Shown one piece after another: positions 47,199 through 57,012 of a stretch of DNA of 64,000 nt. Every line of letters starts with the position of its first letter. The first letter of the stretch is position 1. The DNA lies in NCBI RefSeq assembly GCF_028598555.1, contig NZ_JAQRFN010000009.1, positions 1-64,000 of the forward strand. The letters run 5' to 3'. The notes under the pieces are model-generated. The model was given only the letters and a program-made list of their open reading frames with translations, did not search any database and was not told where the DNA came from. A program made the translations under genes and the position numbers. The DNA is from Xenorhabdus anantnagensis (lineage in GTDB: Bacteria > Pseudomonadota > Gammaproteobacteria > Enterobacterales > Enterobacteriaceae).

Positions 47199-48635
47199 AT
47201 GAACTATGATGTCATTGTTGTAGGATCTGGGGCTATTGCAGGTTCGATTGCGTATGAACTTGCTAGTCGCCAATTGAAAGTATGCAGGTTGGGACGTCTT
47301 GATCGTAGTAATGCGGCGTCAAAAGCCGCAGGGGCAATGAATGGTTGTTTTGGTGAAGTGACCAGCGGGCTTGTCGCGAGCGATTATGGAAAACTGAAAC
47401 TCAAAATGGATCGTATTGCGAAGGATCGCTGGTCAATATGGGCGCAGCGTTTGGTCGCATCTTCGGGGGATACCCGCCCTCTGTTTACCGCAAAAGGCAC
47501 TCATGTCATTCTTAATACCGCAGGAATGGCTGCTGTTGATAGTGTTAATTATGATGCTATAGAGAGTACTCTTCGTGAGTATAATGAACCTTATGAGGTT
47601 GTTGATCCGCAATCGATTAAGGGAATGAAAGCTAATGATTTGGTGCGTTCGCTAAAAGGACTTTATATTTCAGAAGAACATGCCCTTAATTCCCACATAT
47701 TGCTTGAAATGTTGGATGCTGCATTTCTCAGGGAAGGGGGAGAGATTGTCGATAACAATGTTAAACGCGTTCTCACAGAAAATGGAACCATAACGGGCGT
47801 TGAAACTGTCGATGGAGCGCGCTTTACCGCAAATAAAGTGGTTATTGCGGCAGGAGTGCAGTCACTCGATATATTATCAGACCAACTTTCTATCGTGCAG
47901 AAAATTCCTCCGCTTTTTGCCGGCTATGGAGTGTCTGTTTTACTCAAAGTTAAAAATCCCGATGAATTACCAACATCAGTGATTCGTACACCTAATCGTG
48001 CATTTGCTTGTGGGCTACATTGTGTTCCGCGTGGTGATGGTGTTCTTTACGTCGGCGCGACCAATCTTTTGTCCAATCAACCTCGTACACATGCGACAGT
48101 TGCTACCATACAGTTCCTTGTGGAGTGCGCTTACAATCAGATAAACGTTGATTTGTTTGAAGCAGAGGTTCTTGCAATTCAGGTTGGCAATAGGCCCATC
48201 TCCGCTGATGGTTTTCCATTGATTGGGGAGTGTGGCATAGATGGATTGTGGCTTGTGACTGGGACATATCGGGATGGTCTACACCAATCCCCGCTTTTGG
48301 CGGATTATGCTGCGAATGCACTCATGGGGCTACCTAATCTGGAGATTGACTTAGGGGATTTTACACCGATTCGTCGACCCTTAATCGGACTTGACCGAGA
48401 TATGACCATTTTGGAGGCGGCACAGCAAACGGCAGCGATGGGTTATGAATGTCTCTGGAATATTAGACCGGGGTGGAATGAATTAATCCATGAATGTTTA
48501 CTTAATAAGTATCGTGCGCAAGTTGAATCTATTGATGCTATCTATACTCCTCCCCCTGATTTAGTTGCATTTTCTTGTCATGACGAGCAGATAACAAAGC
48601 GGTTACGTGATTATTACAATTGTTGGAAGGAATGA
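47199..48635 (+). CDS. FAD-dependent amine/amino-acid oxidoreductase (DAO family)
   Basis: 478 aa. The Rossmann FAD site is GSGAIAG at 9-15, followed by YELASRQLKVCRLG; the middle has VIAAGVQSLDIL and the C-terminal FAD segment is GNRPISADGFPLIG with GLWLVTGTYRDGLHQSP. This is the glycine oxidase/D-amino-acid oxidase (DAO) fold, longer than ThiO by about 100 aa at the C-terminus. Such enzymes turn an amine or amino acid into an imine or 2-oxo acid. Substrate unknown. It converges on the indolepyruvate oxidoreductase gene and may feed it a 2-oxo acid. Its 3' end runs into a 17-bp tandem repeat. Confidence 0.8.
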   Translation: MNYDVIVVGSGAIAGSIAYELASRQLKVCRLGRLDRSNAASKAAGAMNGCFGEVTSGLVASDYGKLKLKMDRIAKDRWSIWAQRLVASSGDTRPLFTAKGTHVILNTAGMAAVDSVNYDAIESTLREYNEPYEVVDPQSIKGMKANDLVRSLKGLYISEEHALNSHILLEMLDAAFLREGGEIVDNNVKRVLTENGTITGVETVDGARFTANKVVIAAGVQSLDILSDQLSIVQKIPPLFAGYGVSVLLKVKNPDELPTSVIRTPNRAFACGLHCVPRGDGVLYVGATNLLSNQPRTHATVATIQFLVECAYNQINVDLFEAEVLAIQVGNRPISADGFPLIGECGIDGLWLVTGTYRDGLHQSPLLADYAANALMGLPNLEIDLGDFTPIRRPLIGLDRDMTILEAAQQTAAMGYECLWNIRPGWNELIHECLLNKYRAQVESIDAIYTPPPDLVAFSCHDEQITKRLRDYYNCWKE

Positions 48636-48707
48636 GTGGTTGGAAAAAATGAGTGGTTGGAAAAATAAATAGTTGGAAAAAATGAATAGTTGGGAGGAAT
48701 GAAAATT
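48622..48707 (+). repeat. 17-bp tandem repeats over the oxidoreductase 3' end
   Basis: Five units of the form GTTGGAAAAAATGAGTG (starting 48622, 48639, 48656, 48672, 48689) and a degenerate sixth. The first contains the gene's stop codon, so the array probably grew by duplicating the gene end. Confidence 0.85.
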
Positions 48708-48749
48708 GCTGGAAATAATGGATTATGAAGAAAAGCAGAATCTCGAAAA

Positions 48750-48782
48750 GTGTTGGACATTATTATCAATAATGTCCAACAC
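48750..48782. terminator. Bidirectional terminator between convergent islet genes
   Basis: A perfect 15-bp stem GTGTTGGACATTATT (48750-48764) / AATAATGTCCAACAC (48768-48782), 3-nt loop. It lies 6 bp before the stop of the minus-strand gene. Confidence 0.8.
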
Positions 48783-48788
48783 GTATTA

Positions 48789-51700
48789 TCACATCACTTT
48801 TTGCAATTCTTTCAGCAATGTTTCCTTACGTTCCATCATGTTTTTTATCGCTTTTTGTTTCACATGACCAAAACCACGGACTTGATTGGGAAGCTCTGCG
48901 AGTTGCTGACAGGTTATCAAATTATAGCGATCCATTTTTTCGATCAAAATATCAATTAATCGCTCATATTCAAGCAGCAAATTTCTTTCCTGCTTACGCT
49001 CTTCCTGATAGCCAAAAATATCGAAAGCAGTACCACGCAGTGGTTTACATGCAGCAAGGAAACGCAATAAAGGAATGATCCACGAGCCATATTCCCTTTT
49101 TCCTCGTTGGCCTGTGCGGGGATCTTTGCGATTAAAGAGCGGAAGGCTGAGATGAAAGCGGATATTATCCGTATTATCAAATTGCGAGCGGAGCTTATCG
49201 AAAAAATCGGTTTTGACATAGAGCCGGGCGACTTCATATTCATCTTTATAGGCCATCAATTTGAATAAATTTTCAGCAACAGATTTAGTGATTTCTTCTG
49301 CATCGATCTGCTGAGTCACCATTTGGATTTGGGCAACACGACTAAGATAATGCATCGCATATCTTTCATTTTGATAATCCACTAGAAATTGATACCGATG
49401 CATAATGAGATCGTCCAGACTTTTTATATTTTCTGACGAAGCCATATTGAGTTTTTTTTGCAGAATATCTGGTTGTGCTGCCGCGATTCGGCCTATATAG
49501 AAAGCTCGCCGAGCATTATCGGCGGAGGGGCCTAGTTCCTGAATGACATTATCAATGGAAGATAATGTGATTGGGATTTTACCGAGCTGCCAAGCGTAAC
49601 CAATTAATATGATATTTGTTTGATCCCTGTCACCAACTAGCTGGGCAGCCATCATTTCTGCATCAATGGAGCGCAATGTCTGTGTGTGTTGACTAAGGGT
49701 ATCTAGCATTTTGCGATGATCCAAATCCAGCATAGGGGCGCGAAGCATAGTTCCGATTTGGGTTTCATGGGTGTTCAGTATGCATTTTGTTGATCCTCTC
49801 GACATCACTTCCAGTGAGTTTTGCCCTGTTGCTGCCACTAAATCAGCGGCGATGATCAAATTGGCACGTCCGCGATCGATCCTGACTTGGTGTAGTTTGT
49901 CCTGATCATGGCATAACCGAACATGAGCTATGGCTTCCCCTCCCTTTTGAGCAAAACCAGTAAAATTCAGCAAACTGACGAAGCAATTATCCAATTGTGC
50001 AGAATTTGCAAGCAGATGCCCTGCGGTAATGATTCCTGTACCGCCGATACCGACTAACAGGATTTCATAAGGAGTTTCAGCAGAAGCCAGTGTTGGTAGT
50101 GGCAATTTGCGGATAATTTTGTCTAACTCAGTATGCGGGATGATTTTACTGAGATCTGCCCGTGGATTGGCATTCTCGACCGTGATAAAGCTGGGGCAAA
50201 ATCCTTTCAGGCAAGAGAGGTCTGAGTTGCAAATATGTTGGTCTATCTTGCGCTTAGTGCCTAAAAGCGTTTTAACCGGAATGACGGCGAGGCAATTTGA
50301 TTGTATTTGACAGTCTCCACATCCTTCACAAACCAATTCATTGATGATGGCATGGCTCGTCACTTTTGGCACCAAGCCCCGCTTTCTTTTGCGGCGTAGC
50401 TCTGTGGCACAGGCTTGATCGTAGATGATTACTGTCACGCCAACGATATCTCGAAGACGTTTTTGCACATCTTCGAGATAATCCCGTTCATAAAGTTTCA
50501 CATTGGCAGGAAGGTTGTTTTTACCTTTGTATTTATCAAGGTCATCCGTCACGATAGCCACTTCTTTCACACCTTCTGCCAACATCAAAGAAGCAATTTG
50601 CGATGTAGTAATATTTCCATCCAGCGGCTGCCCACCTGTCATTGCCACGGCATCATTGAACAGCAATTTGTAAGTAATATGGCTCCCCGCAGCGACAGAT
50701 TGGCGAATGGCTAAGTGACCAGAATGGAAATAGGTGCCATCTCCCAGATTTTGAAAGACATGGGAGCGATTCACAAACGGAGCATGTCCTATCCAGTCGA
50801 TACCTTCTCCCCCCATTGGCAAGAGGCCGCTTCCTGTGTTGCGATCCATCCACGCTGCCATAACATGGCATCCTATGCCAATCTGGGCTTGGCTACCGTC
50901 CGGTAAGCGCGTTGAAGTGCTATGAGGACACCCGGCGCAGAAATAAGGTGTGCGTTTTGGCAAAGAGGTATCGTGCTGAATGGGATTTATGGACCATTCA
51001 GGAGGAACGGAAAGAAATAGATTGAATTGCTGTAACCATCCTGAAAGTGGAACGGCAACCCGTGAGGGGCGTAACTCAACGTCAGTGGGCAACAATTTCT
51101 CACCAAGATGGTTATGCTTACCTATCAGGTTGGTATTTTTTTGTAATTTAACCAATTGATGTGCTAGCAGCATTTCAACAATGGCGGTTTTTTCTTCAAT
51201 GACAAAAATATTATTGACTTGAGTGGCGAGTTCGCAGAGAAGCGGTGATAAAGGATAAACCAAACGGACATGGAGAAGGGCAACGCCTTGTTGGGCCAGT
51301 TCTGAAGGCGTTAAGTCTCCGGCACGCAGGGCTTCCATAACATCCTTGTGAGCCTTGCCAACAGTGACTAATAAAGCGTGTGGATGCCCGCAAGGGGCGA
51401 GTAAGTAATCAATGGGGTTAAGTTTAGCGAAATTTTCAACGGCTTTCAGTTTATAAGACAAGCGCTTTTCAATTTGCGGGCCGGGGAGATCAGGCCAGCG
51501 CCAATGCAGCCCATCAGGGCCAGGATCAACCTGCGGAATTTTATAATCAGGGAATGGCTTACTTTCTATGACAGCACCACTTTCCACAATTTCACTGATT
51601 GCCTTAAAACCAAACCATGCACCACTTACACGTGATGCCGCCCAGCCCCATAAGCCGACATCACGATAATCAGCAATTGATGCAGGATGTAAAATGGGCA

Positions 51701-52169
51701 TAGTCCACGCCATCATTGCGAGATCAGATTGATGGGACATGGAAGAAGAGACACAACCATGATCGTCCCCGACGATAACAAGCACACCTCCGTGCGGAGA
51801 GGAACCATAGGCATTGCCATGTTTGAGCGCGTCACCAGAACGATCCACGCCGGGCCCTTTGCCGTACCACATCCCAAAAACACCGTTAACCTGCCTGTCA
51901 GGATCTGTTTCGACTTTTTGTGTTCCTATCAATGCATTGGCGGCAAGATCTTCATTGACAGCAGGCTGAAAACGAATATTGGCTTGGATAAGTTCTTTGC
52001 TGTGTTGCCATAATGTTTGATCTAAACGGGCTAAAGGTGAACCACGATAGCCCGAAACAAACCCTGCTGTGTTGAGATTATGGATTTCATCTAGCTCAGC
52101 TTGAGCGAGTAGAAGGTCAACCAGCGCTTCAGTGCCCGTGACAAATTTAGATTGATAATATCGAGCCAT
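48789..52169 (-). CDS. Indolepyruvate ferredoxin oxidoreductase, fused type
   Basis: 1126 aa. Converts aryl-pyruvates (indolepyruvate, phenylpyruvate) to aryl-acetyl-CoA using TPP and Fe-S clusters, passing electrons to ferredoxin. N-terminal region VSGYRGSPLARLD and GMWYGKGPGVDRSGDALKHG; central thiamine site MGGEGIDWIGHAP with NLGDGTYFHSGHLA; a cluster motif CEGCGDC with SNC (about residue 612); then the gamma-like domain GIGGTGIITAGHLL, and a helical C-terminus. This single-chain proteobacterial form is usual for aerobes. The neighbouring oxidase and HpaB-like enzyme suggest aromatic amino acid turnover. Not part of the E. coli locus. Confidence 0.92.
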   Translation of the reverse strand: MARYYQSKFVTGTEALVDLLLAQAELDEIHNLNTAGFVSGYRGSPLARLDQTLWQHSKELIQANIRFQPAVNEDLAANALIGTQKVETDPDRQVNGVFGMWYGKGPGVDRSGDALKHGNAYGSSPHGGVLVIVGDDHGCVSSSMSHQSDLAMMAWTMPILHPASIADYRDVGLWGWAASRVSGAWFGFKAISEIVESGAVIESKPFPDYKIPQVDPGPDGLHWRWPDLPGPQIEKRLSYKLKAVENFAKLNPIDYLLAPCGHPHALLVTVGKAHKDVMEALRAGDLTPSELAQQGVALLHVRLVYPLSPLLCELATQVNNIFVIEEKTAIVEMLLAHQLVKLQKNTNLIGKHNHLGEKLLPTDVELRPSRVAVPLSGWLQQFNLFLSVPPEWSINPIQHDTSLPKRTPYFCAGCPHSTSTRLPDGSQAQIGIGCHVMAAWMDRNTGSGLLPMGGEGIDWIGHAPFVNRSHVFQNLGDGTYFHSGHLAIRQSVAAGSHITYKLLFNDAVAMTGGQPLDGNITTSQIASLMLAEGVKEVAIVTDDLDKYKGKNNLPANVKLYERDYLEDVQKRLRDIVGVTVIIYDQACATELRRKRKRGLVPKVTSHAIINELVCEGCGDCQIQSNCLAVIPVKTLLGTKRKIDQHICNSDLSCLKGFCPSFITVENANPRADLSKIIPHTELDKIIRKLPLPTLASAETPYEILLVGIGGTGIITAGHLLANSAQLDNCFVSLLNFTGFAQKGGEAIAHVRLCHDQDKLHQVRIDRGRANLIIAADLVAATGQNSLEVMSRGSTKCILNTHETQIGTMLRAPMLDLDHRKMLDTLSQHTQTLRSIDAEMMAAQLVGDRDQTNIILIGYAWQLGKIPITLSSIDNVIQELGPSADNARRAFYIGRIAAAQPDILQKKLNMASSENIKSLDDLIMHRYQFLVDYQNERYAMHYLSRVAQIQMVTQQIDAEEITKSVAENLFKLMAYKDEYEVARLYVKTDFFDKLRSQFDNTDNIRFHLSLPLFNRKDPRTGQRGKREYGSWIIPLLRFLAACKPLRGTAFDIFGYQEERKQERNLLLEYERLIDILIEKMDRYNLITCQQLAELPNQVRGFGHVKQKAIKNMMERKETLLKELQKVM

Positions 52170-52412
52170 AATTTTTGACCCTCTCTCAGGAGAATAATCA
52201 TCTAAGTAACAACCAAAATCGATGCTAATCTATTTCTACAAAATACTTACGACAACCATAAATCTTATTAGATGTTAGTTAGTTGTTTATTTAATGTTAA
52301 TTCTTGGCTGTTGGGTATTTAAGATAACTACTGGCGTTACGGTATGGATTTTTTGTATCAAACTCGGACGAATATCTTTTGAGCGTTTGGCGCGGAAGTG
52401 GATGCAAAGGGG
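52170..52412. other. Gap between the oxidoreductase gene and tRNA-Gly 3
   Basis: About 240 bp that must hold the minus-strand promoter of the indolepyruvate oxidoreductase. Short imperfect repeats of TTAGT/TTAAT occur at 52268-52305; no gene. Confidence 0.45.
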
Positions 52413-52447
52413 TTGCCATCTTATTTGAACATGTTCATAATGGCGCC
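52413..52447 (+). promoter_or_regulatory. Separate stringent-type promoter of tRNA-Gly copy 3
   Basis: -35 TTGCCA (52413-52418), 17-bp spacer, -10 CATAAT (52436-52441), then discriminator GGCGCCC. The third tRNA is thus its own transcription unit rather than part of a glyVXY operon. Confidence 0.7.
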
Positions 52448-52498
52448 CATTCCTGATATGCAGGTTGCATCTCAGGTTAATAATCTTAACCATCAAAT

Positions 52499-52574
<76 letters not shown>

Positions 52575-53038
52575 ATTCTCTTCATTCTCTTTTTCTATAT
52601 TATTTATTTCCTATATTTTCAGTCCGTGAAATTTTAATAAACCTCGCTTAAAACCATAACTTCTGTTGATTAAGTTAATCCATCTGTTATTCGTTATCAC
52701 TATGATGCCGGAATTTGATATCGCTTTTCTGGCCAATCCACATGAATATATCCCAGTGTGTTGAAAAGTAAGTTCTTTTTTGTTTGCACTGGGAAGGTAA
52801 TGTATCTCCATGATCATCATTGGAAACCTGCGGTTTTAGGATAATCACTGTAGGTATCGGTGGCACTAACTAGTAGATCCTCATTTTCAGCGATATTCTG
52901 ATGATATGTATATGCATTGTCGTTATGTCTGCCTTAAATAGCGACAATTATCTTTGTCTATTAATCGCCGGTGCTGATTAAAAAACTTCTTTTCTTGGCC
53001 TTTCAAAAATCGTCGTTAAGGATAGGAGTGTAGAAAAG
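52575..53038. other. Gap between tRNA-Gly 3 and the HpaB-like gene
   Basis: 464 bp. A 69-codon minus-strand ORF in it (about 52611-52820) lacks coding character and is not listed. No integrase or terminal repeat seen. AGGAG at about 53022-53027 is the ribosome site of the next gene. Confidence 0.45.
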
Positions 53039-54472
53039 ATGATAAGAACCGGAGAAAGATATCTTGATGATCTGCGTGATGGACGAACTATTTTTATTAA
53101 TGGGGAGAAAATCACAAATCATGTGGATCATCCCGCGTTCAGAAATGCTATTAGGTCGGTTGCGAAATTGTATGATTATAAAGTTAAGCATACCGACAGT
53201 ATGACTTTTAAGACGGGGACAGGTGAGCCGATTTCTCTGTACTGGCAATTACCGTCTACACCAGAAAAATTAATTGCTCGTGGTCATGCTGCTTATGAAT
53301 GGGCGAAGCAGACGGTTGGTTGGCTTGGAAGAAGCCCCGATTATGTCGCAGCGGCTCTTACCGGAATGATAACGCATATTGAATTGTTTGAATCTTATTC
53401 ACAGGAACGGGCTAATGCTTTGCGGAATTATTTTTCCTATGTGAGTGAGAACGACCTTTATTTGACTTATGCGTTGGTTAATCCACAAGGTGATCGCTCA
53501 AAAACACCTGGTGAACACACTAAAAATATTTATCACACTCTCGGTGTGGTGGAAAAGAATGCGAAGGGGATTGTTGTCAGAGGAGCAAAAATGCTGGCAA
53601 CGGGAGCAGCTCTGGCAGATGAAGTTTTGATTGGTACGTATTTTCCCTTCAAAGAGGGAGTGGATGAGCGATATGCTCTCTCTTTTGCTATGCCACTTAA
53701 TACGCAAGGTATCAAAATCATTTCAAGGAAATCTTACGAATTAGGCGCAAATCCCAAGGATTATCCACTATCGTCCCGGTTTGATGAAAATGATTCAATG
53801 CTCTATTTTGATGATGTGCTGGTGCCTTGGGAAAGGGTATTTGTTTTCGAAGACATTGAAATGTGTCTCAAGCAAATAGACTCAACTGCTGCAGAAACGA
53901 TGATGGATATCCAAAGTCTGGCCCGTTATGCTGTCAAATTACATTTTTTAGCCGGTTTGGCTCAAACTATGGCTGAAACAAACGGTGTTGCCCAGCTCCC
54001 CGCAGTGAAGGAATCACTTGCACAGTTAGCCTGTTATGCAATGAATATTGAGGGGCTGTTAAATAGCGCACTCCATTGCCCAAAAGTTTATAACGGGTTT
54101 TATCTGCCGGATACAACTCTGCTTTGTACATATCGGGTTATTTCGCAGTCAATATATCCCAATGTATTGGAAACGATAAGGAAATTGGCTGGTGGCGGTA
54201 TTTTGATGTTGCCATCAGGCGAGGCAGATTTAGAAAATAATGAAATTTTAGAAATAATTGAGAAAACCCAGTATTCGTCAATTGTTTCCCCTGTCGAAAG
54301 AGTCAGGTTAATGAGGCTAGTGTGGGATGCGGTTGGGTCAGAGTGTGCTTCAAGGCATCACCAATATGAATTGTTTTATGCAGGTGCTCCTTATCAGACG
54401 TTAGGGAGCCTTTACAAACAATATGATTGGGAAGCATCAAAGGCATTGGTTGAGCAAATAAGAATGCTTTAA
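53039..54472 (+). CDS. HpaB-type FADH2-dependent aromatic monooxygenase
   Basis: 477 aa. Acyl-CoA-dehydrogenase-like fold of the 4-hydroxyphenylacetate 3-hydroxylase family: RTGERYLDDLRDGRTIFING, VDHPAFRNAIRSVAKLYD, GWLGRSPDYVAAAL, IVVRGAKMLATGAA, YPLSSRFDENDSMLYFDDVL, LVWDAVGSECASRHHQYELF. Related enzymes hydroxylate phenols (HpaB) or act in paerucumarin synthesis (PvcC). It needs a flavin reductase (HpaC type), which is not nearby. About 40 aa shorter than HpaB at the C-terminus. With the adjacent oxidase and aryl-pyruvate oxidoreductase it suggests modification of tyrosine-derived compounds. Confidence 0.88.
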   Translation: MIRTGERYLDDLRDGRTIFINGEKITNHVDHPAFRNAIRSVAKLYDYKVKHTDSMTFKTGTGEPISLYWQLPSTPEKLIARGHAAYEWAKQTVGWLGRSPDYVAAALTGMITHIELFESYSQERANALRNYFSYVSENDLYLTYALVNPQGDRSKTPGEHTKNIYHTLGVVEKNAKGIVVRGAKMLATGAALADEVLIGTYFPFKEGVDERYALSFAMPLNTQGIKIISRKSYELGANPKDYPLSSRFDENDSMLYFDDVLVPWERVFVFEDIEMCLKQIDSTAAETMMDIQSLARYAVKLHFLAGLAQTMAETNGVAQLPAVKESLAQLACYAMNIEGLLNSALHCPKVYNGFYLPDTTLLCTYRVISQSIYPNVLETIRKLAGGGILMLPSGEADLENNEILEIIEKTQYSSIVSPVERVRLMRLVWDAVGSECASRHHQYELFYAGAPYQTLGSLYKQYDWEASKALVEQIRML

Positions 54473-54556
54473 TCTGGCTTTTTATCTACTAAACCTACTG
54501 ACCTTGGTTATGGGACATTGTCGGTGGGAATAGTTGGTAAGGGGTAGTTGGTAGCG

Positions 54557-54601
54557 AGTAGTTAGTAATAAAGTCGTTAGTAATAAAGTAGTTAGTAATA
54601 A
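54557..54601 (+). repeat. 15-bp tandem repeats after the HpaB-like gene
   Basis: Three near-identical units AGTAGTTAGTAATAA (54557-54571, 54572-54586 with one change, 54587-54601), preceded by more degenerate copies from about 54528. Confidence 0.9.
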
Positions 54602-54603
54602 AT

Positions 54604-54629
54604 AGTGCCAGCGTGGAGATGTTGGCACT
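54604..54629 (+). terminator. Possible terminator of the HpaB-like gene
   Basis: AGTGCCA (54604-54610) / TGGCACT (54623-54629), then TATT; weak U-tract. It directly follows the tandem repeat array. Confidence 0.45.
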
Positions 54630-54899
54630 TATTGCAAGCAATATATTATATTTCAACGGGTTTATATTCACATAATCACCTTAATCTCACCCAAAATATA
54701 ACCCCCTATTAAAAATACAATTTCACTCAAAAAAAATTGTCAATAAAGCGCTTGCTATCCTGCTTCAACAAGCCCATAATGCCGCCTCATTTTTGAAGAG
54801 GCAGAGGAAAATTTCTCCATTAGCGTCTAGAATGGATGAGTGGACTATGACTTCGCTGCTGATTTCTGGTGTTTTCTACTAGAATTCAATCCTTGTTTT

Positions 54900-55138
54900 T
54901 TATCCACAGAATTTAACATTACCGCTCTATTGAGTCACCTGATGATGCTCGTCTTATTACACAGAGTTATCCACAGGAGACTATTTCGTATTTGGCTTCT
55001 CTAACTTATGTATTAAAATAATAGTTAAAACTTAACTTATTGATTAATTGAAATAATTGATCTGATTTTAAAATATTATTATCAATGTTCATTTTCTGTT
55101 TTTTAGTTGGTTAGAAAAGTATTTCTATTTTATTCACA
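54900..55138. promoter_or_regulatory. datA: datA-like cluster: three DnaA boxes and an IHF site
   Basis: Within a 710-bp gene-free gap, TTATCCACA occurs at 54900-54908 and 54967-54975, and TTATTCACA at 55130-55138, all in the same orientation and all fitting TTWTNCACA. Between the second and third, 55033-55045 on the minus strand is AATCAATAAGTTA, a perfect match to the IHF consensus WATCAANNNNTTR. One-mismatch DnaA boxes lie at 54664-54672 and 54955-54963. In E. coli the datA locus, which uses DnaA boxes plus IHF to hydrolyse DnaA-ATP, lies in this interval between glyVXY and queG. Synteny plus motif content make a datA equivalent likely. Confidence 0.65.
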
Positions 55139-55183
55139 AGGAGATAAAAGATTTTTTTGACAATAAATTAAGCTGATTGATTA

Positions 55184-56341
55184 TTAAGCATCTCGCGGTA
55201 ATCCTTTGGTTATTGCTCGTATCAATCGTTTTTGTTGTGAGGTTTGAACTTCAATTGTATTAGCATTTCGGCGAGCCATTTGTTGAGCTATAGCCCAGTG
55301 GATATGTTCATCCAAAACTTCACTTAAACCCATTCTTTTTTCCAATACCAACACGATATCAGCTTGATACGGCGCATTGCCCAACGCGACGGAAATGTTG
55401 CGTAGCCAGCGTAAATATCCAATACGGCGAATTGCTGAGCCTTCTGTGATACGCAGGAACTTTTCCTCACTCCAATTGAATAGATCCAGTAGCTCAGGAG
55501 TATGCAGTGCTGCACGTGGGCTGAAGTCGGCTTCATCCGTTAATTGAGAAAAACGGTTCCAGGGGCAAATAAGCTGGCAATCATCACAGCCATAAATCCG
55601 GTTGCCCATCAGTGGACGAAATTCTTCCGGAATGGCACCTTCCAATTCAATGGTCAGATAAGAAATACAGCGTCGGGCATCAACAGTGTAAGGCTCGACA
55701 ATAGCGCCCGTTGGGCAAGTTGTCATACAGGCTACACAGCGTCCACATTGCTCATCTTGTGGAGCATCAATAGGTAGGGGAAGGTTAATCAGCAATTCGC
55801 CCAGGAAAAACCAGGAGCCTGATTCACGGTTCAATATAAGTGAGTGTTTACCAACCCATCCAAGCCCTGCTTTTTCTGCGAGTGGGCGTTCCATAATAGG
55901 GGCGGAATCGACAAAAGGACGAAAATTCAGAGTTCCCTGATATTCATGAGTGTCACAATATTCTTGAATCTTGTCACCCAGTTTTTTGAGACGCTGACGC
56001 AGCAGTTTATGGTAATCTCTGCCCAGCGAATAGCGGCTGACATAACCCATGTGCGGATTGTTAAGTGTACTGGCAAACGCGGCCTTAGCGGGCAGATAAT
56101 TCATGCGTATACTGATAACCCGCAAAGTTCCCGGCAGAAGTTCATGAGGGCGTGCACGCATCATGCCGTGACGCGCCATCCAGTCCATTTCGCCATGATA
56201 TTGCTTATCAAGCCATTCCTGTAGTCTCGGCTCTTCTGCCGATAAATCGGTGTCACAGATGCCGACTTGCTGGAAGCCAAGGGAAAGGCCCCATTGCTTG
56301 ATATTTGTTGCTAGAAGATTCAGATCGAGGGGGGTTGTCAT
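55184..56341 (-). CDS. queG: Epoxyqueuosine reductase QueG
   Basis: 385 aa (E. coli 379). Cobalamin- and Fe-S-dependent enzyme for the last step of queuosine in tRNA. Active-site region RPFVDSAPIMERPLAEKAGLGW; two 4Fe-4S motifs CGRCVACMTTCP and GCDDCQLICPWN; C-terminal HEAT-like region (RIGYLRWLRNISVALGNAP). In E. coli nnr lies between queG and tsaE; here the divergent gap to tsaE is only 206 bp and nnr is absent. Confidence 0.96.
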   Translation of the reverse strand: MTTPLDLNLLATNIKQWGLSLGFQQVGICDTDLSAEEPRLQEWLDKQYHGEMDWMARHGMMRARPHELLPGTLRVISIRMNYLPAKAAFASTLNNPHMGYVSRYSLGRDYHKLLRQRLKKLGDKIQEYCDTHEYQGTLNFRPFVDSAPIMERPLAEKAGLGWVGKHSLILNRESGSWFFLGELLINLPLPIDAPQDEQCGRCVACMTTCPTGAIVEPYTVDARRCISYLTIELEGAIPEEFRPLMGNRIYGCDDCQLICPWNRFSQLTDEADFSPRAALHTPELLDLFNWSEEKFLRITEGSAIRRIGYLRWLRNISVALGNAPYQADIVLVLEKRMGLSEVLDEHIHWAIAQQMARRNANTIEVQTSQQKRLIRAITKGLPRDA

Positions 56342-56547
56342 GGGATATCAAATTACTGCTGAAAGAGGGCATTTAGCTTAACACAGTGGGGGTTGAATAC
56401 AAAAAATGTGGTATGTGGCCGTTACGGCGGTGTAGAAGATGCTAAATGGTAATGTCTGAATTATGTTATGGTTATTGGTTAAGCTATTTAACTGATATGT
56501 CTGCCTGATTAGTCTCTAATTCAATAAATCAAAATAGATATTTTTCG

Positions 56548-57012
56548 ATGAAAGAACTCGTTTTATCACTTCCAAATGAAGATGCCACAGTCGCATTAGG
56601 TAATGCAGTGGCGGCAGTTGGCGATCGCGGCTATGTTATTTATTTGTACGGCGATCTTGGCGCGGGGAAAACTACGTTCAGTCGTGGTTTCTTACAAGCT
56701 CTCGGCCATCAGGGGCATGTGAAAAGCCCAACTTATACGCTAGTCGAGCCTTATACCTTACAACCACGGCCTGTCTATCATTTCGATCTTTACCGTCTGG
56801 CTGATCCTGAAGAGCTGGAATTTATGGGGATACGTGATTATTTTCATCAGGACTCCATTTGTTTGGTGGAGTGGCCTCAGCAGGGGGCGGGTGTTTTGCC
56901 TGACGCTGATATTGAGTTGCACTTGAGTTATGACAGTGAAGGGCGACAGGCTTGTTTTGTTGCGTTATCTGAATATGGTGAAAATCTGTTGGATAATTTG
57001 AAGTCCTTATGA
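56548..57012 (+). CDS. tsaE: tRNA t6A synthesis ATPase TsaE
   Basis: 154 aa. Partner of TsaB/TsaD in threonylcarbamoyl-adenosine formation. P-loop [15 protein letters not shown], switch region [12 protein letters not shown], Walker-B-like [18 protein letters not shown]. It overlaps amiB by 4 nt (ATGA) and so starts the tsaE-amiB-mutL-miaA-hfq-hflX chain of the standard enterobacterial superoperon. Confidence 0.96.
   Translation: MKELVLSLPNEDATVALGNAVAAVGDRGYVIYLYGDLGAGKTTFSRGFLQALGHQGHVKSPTYTLVEPYTLQPRPVYHFDLYRLADPEELEFMGIRDYFHQDSICLVEWPQQGAGVLPDADIELHLSYDSEGRQACFVALSEYGENLLDNLKSL

Noticed and set aside
52611..52820. 69-aa minus-strand ORF near tRNA-Gly 3
   Set aside because: No ribosome site, no recognisable domain, and the length is compatible with chance.
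54900..55138. Second replication origin (oriC)
   Set aside because: The gap lacks the AT-rich 13-mers with dense DnaA boxes and the mnmG/mioC neighbours of enterobacterial oriC; the datA interpretation fits better.
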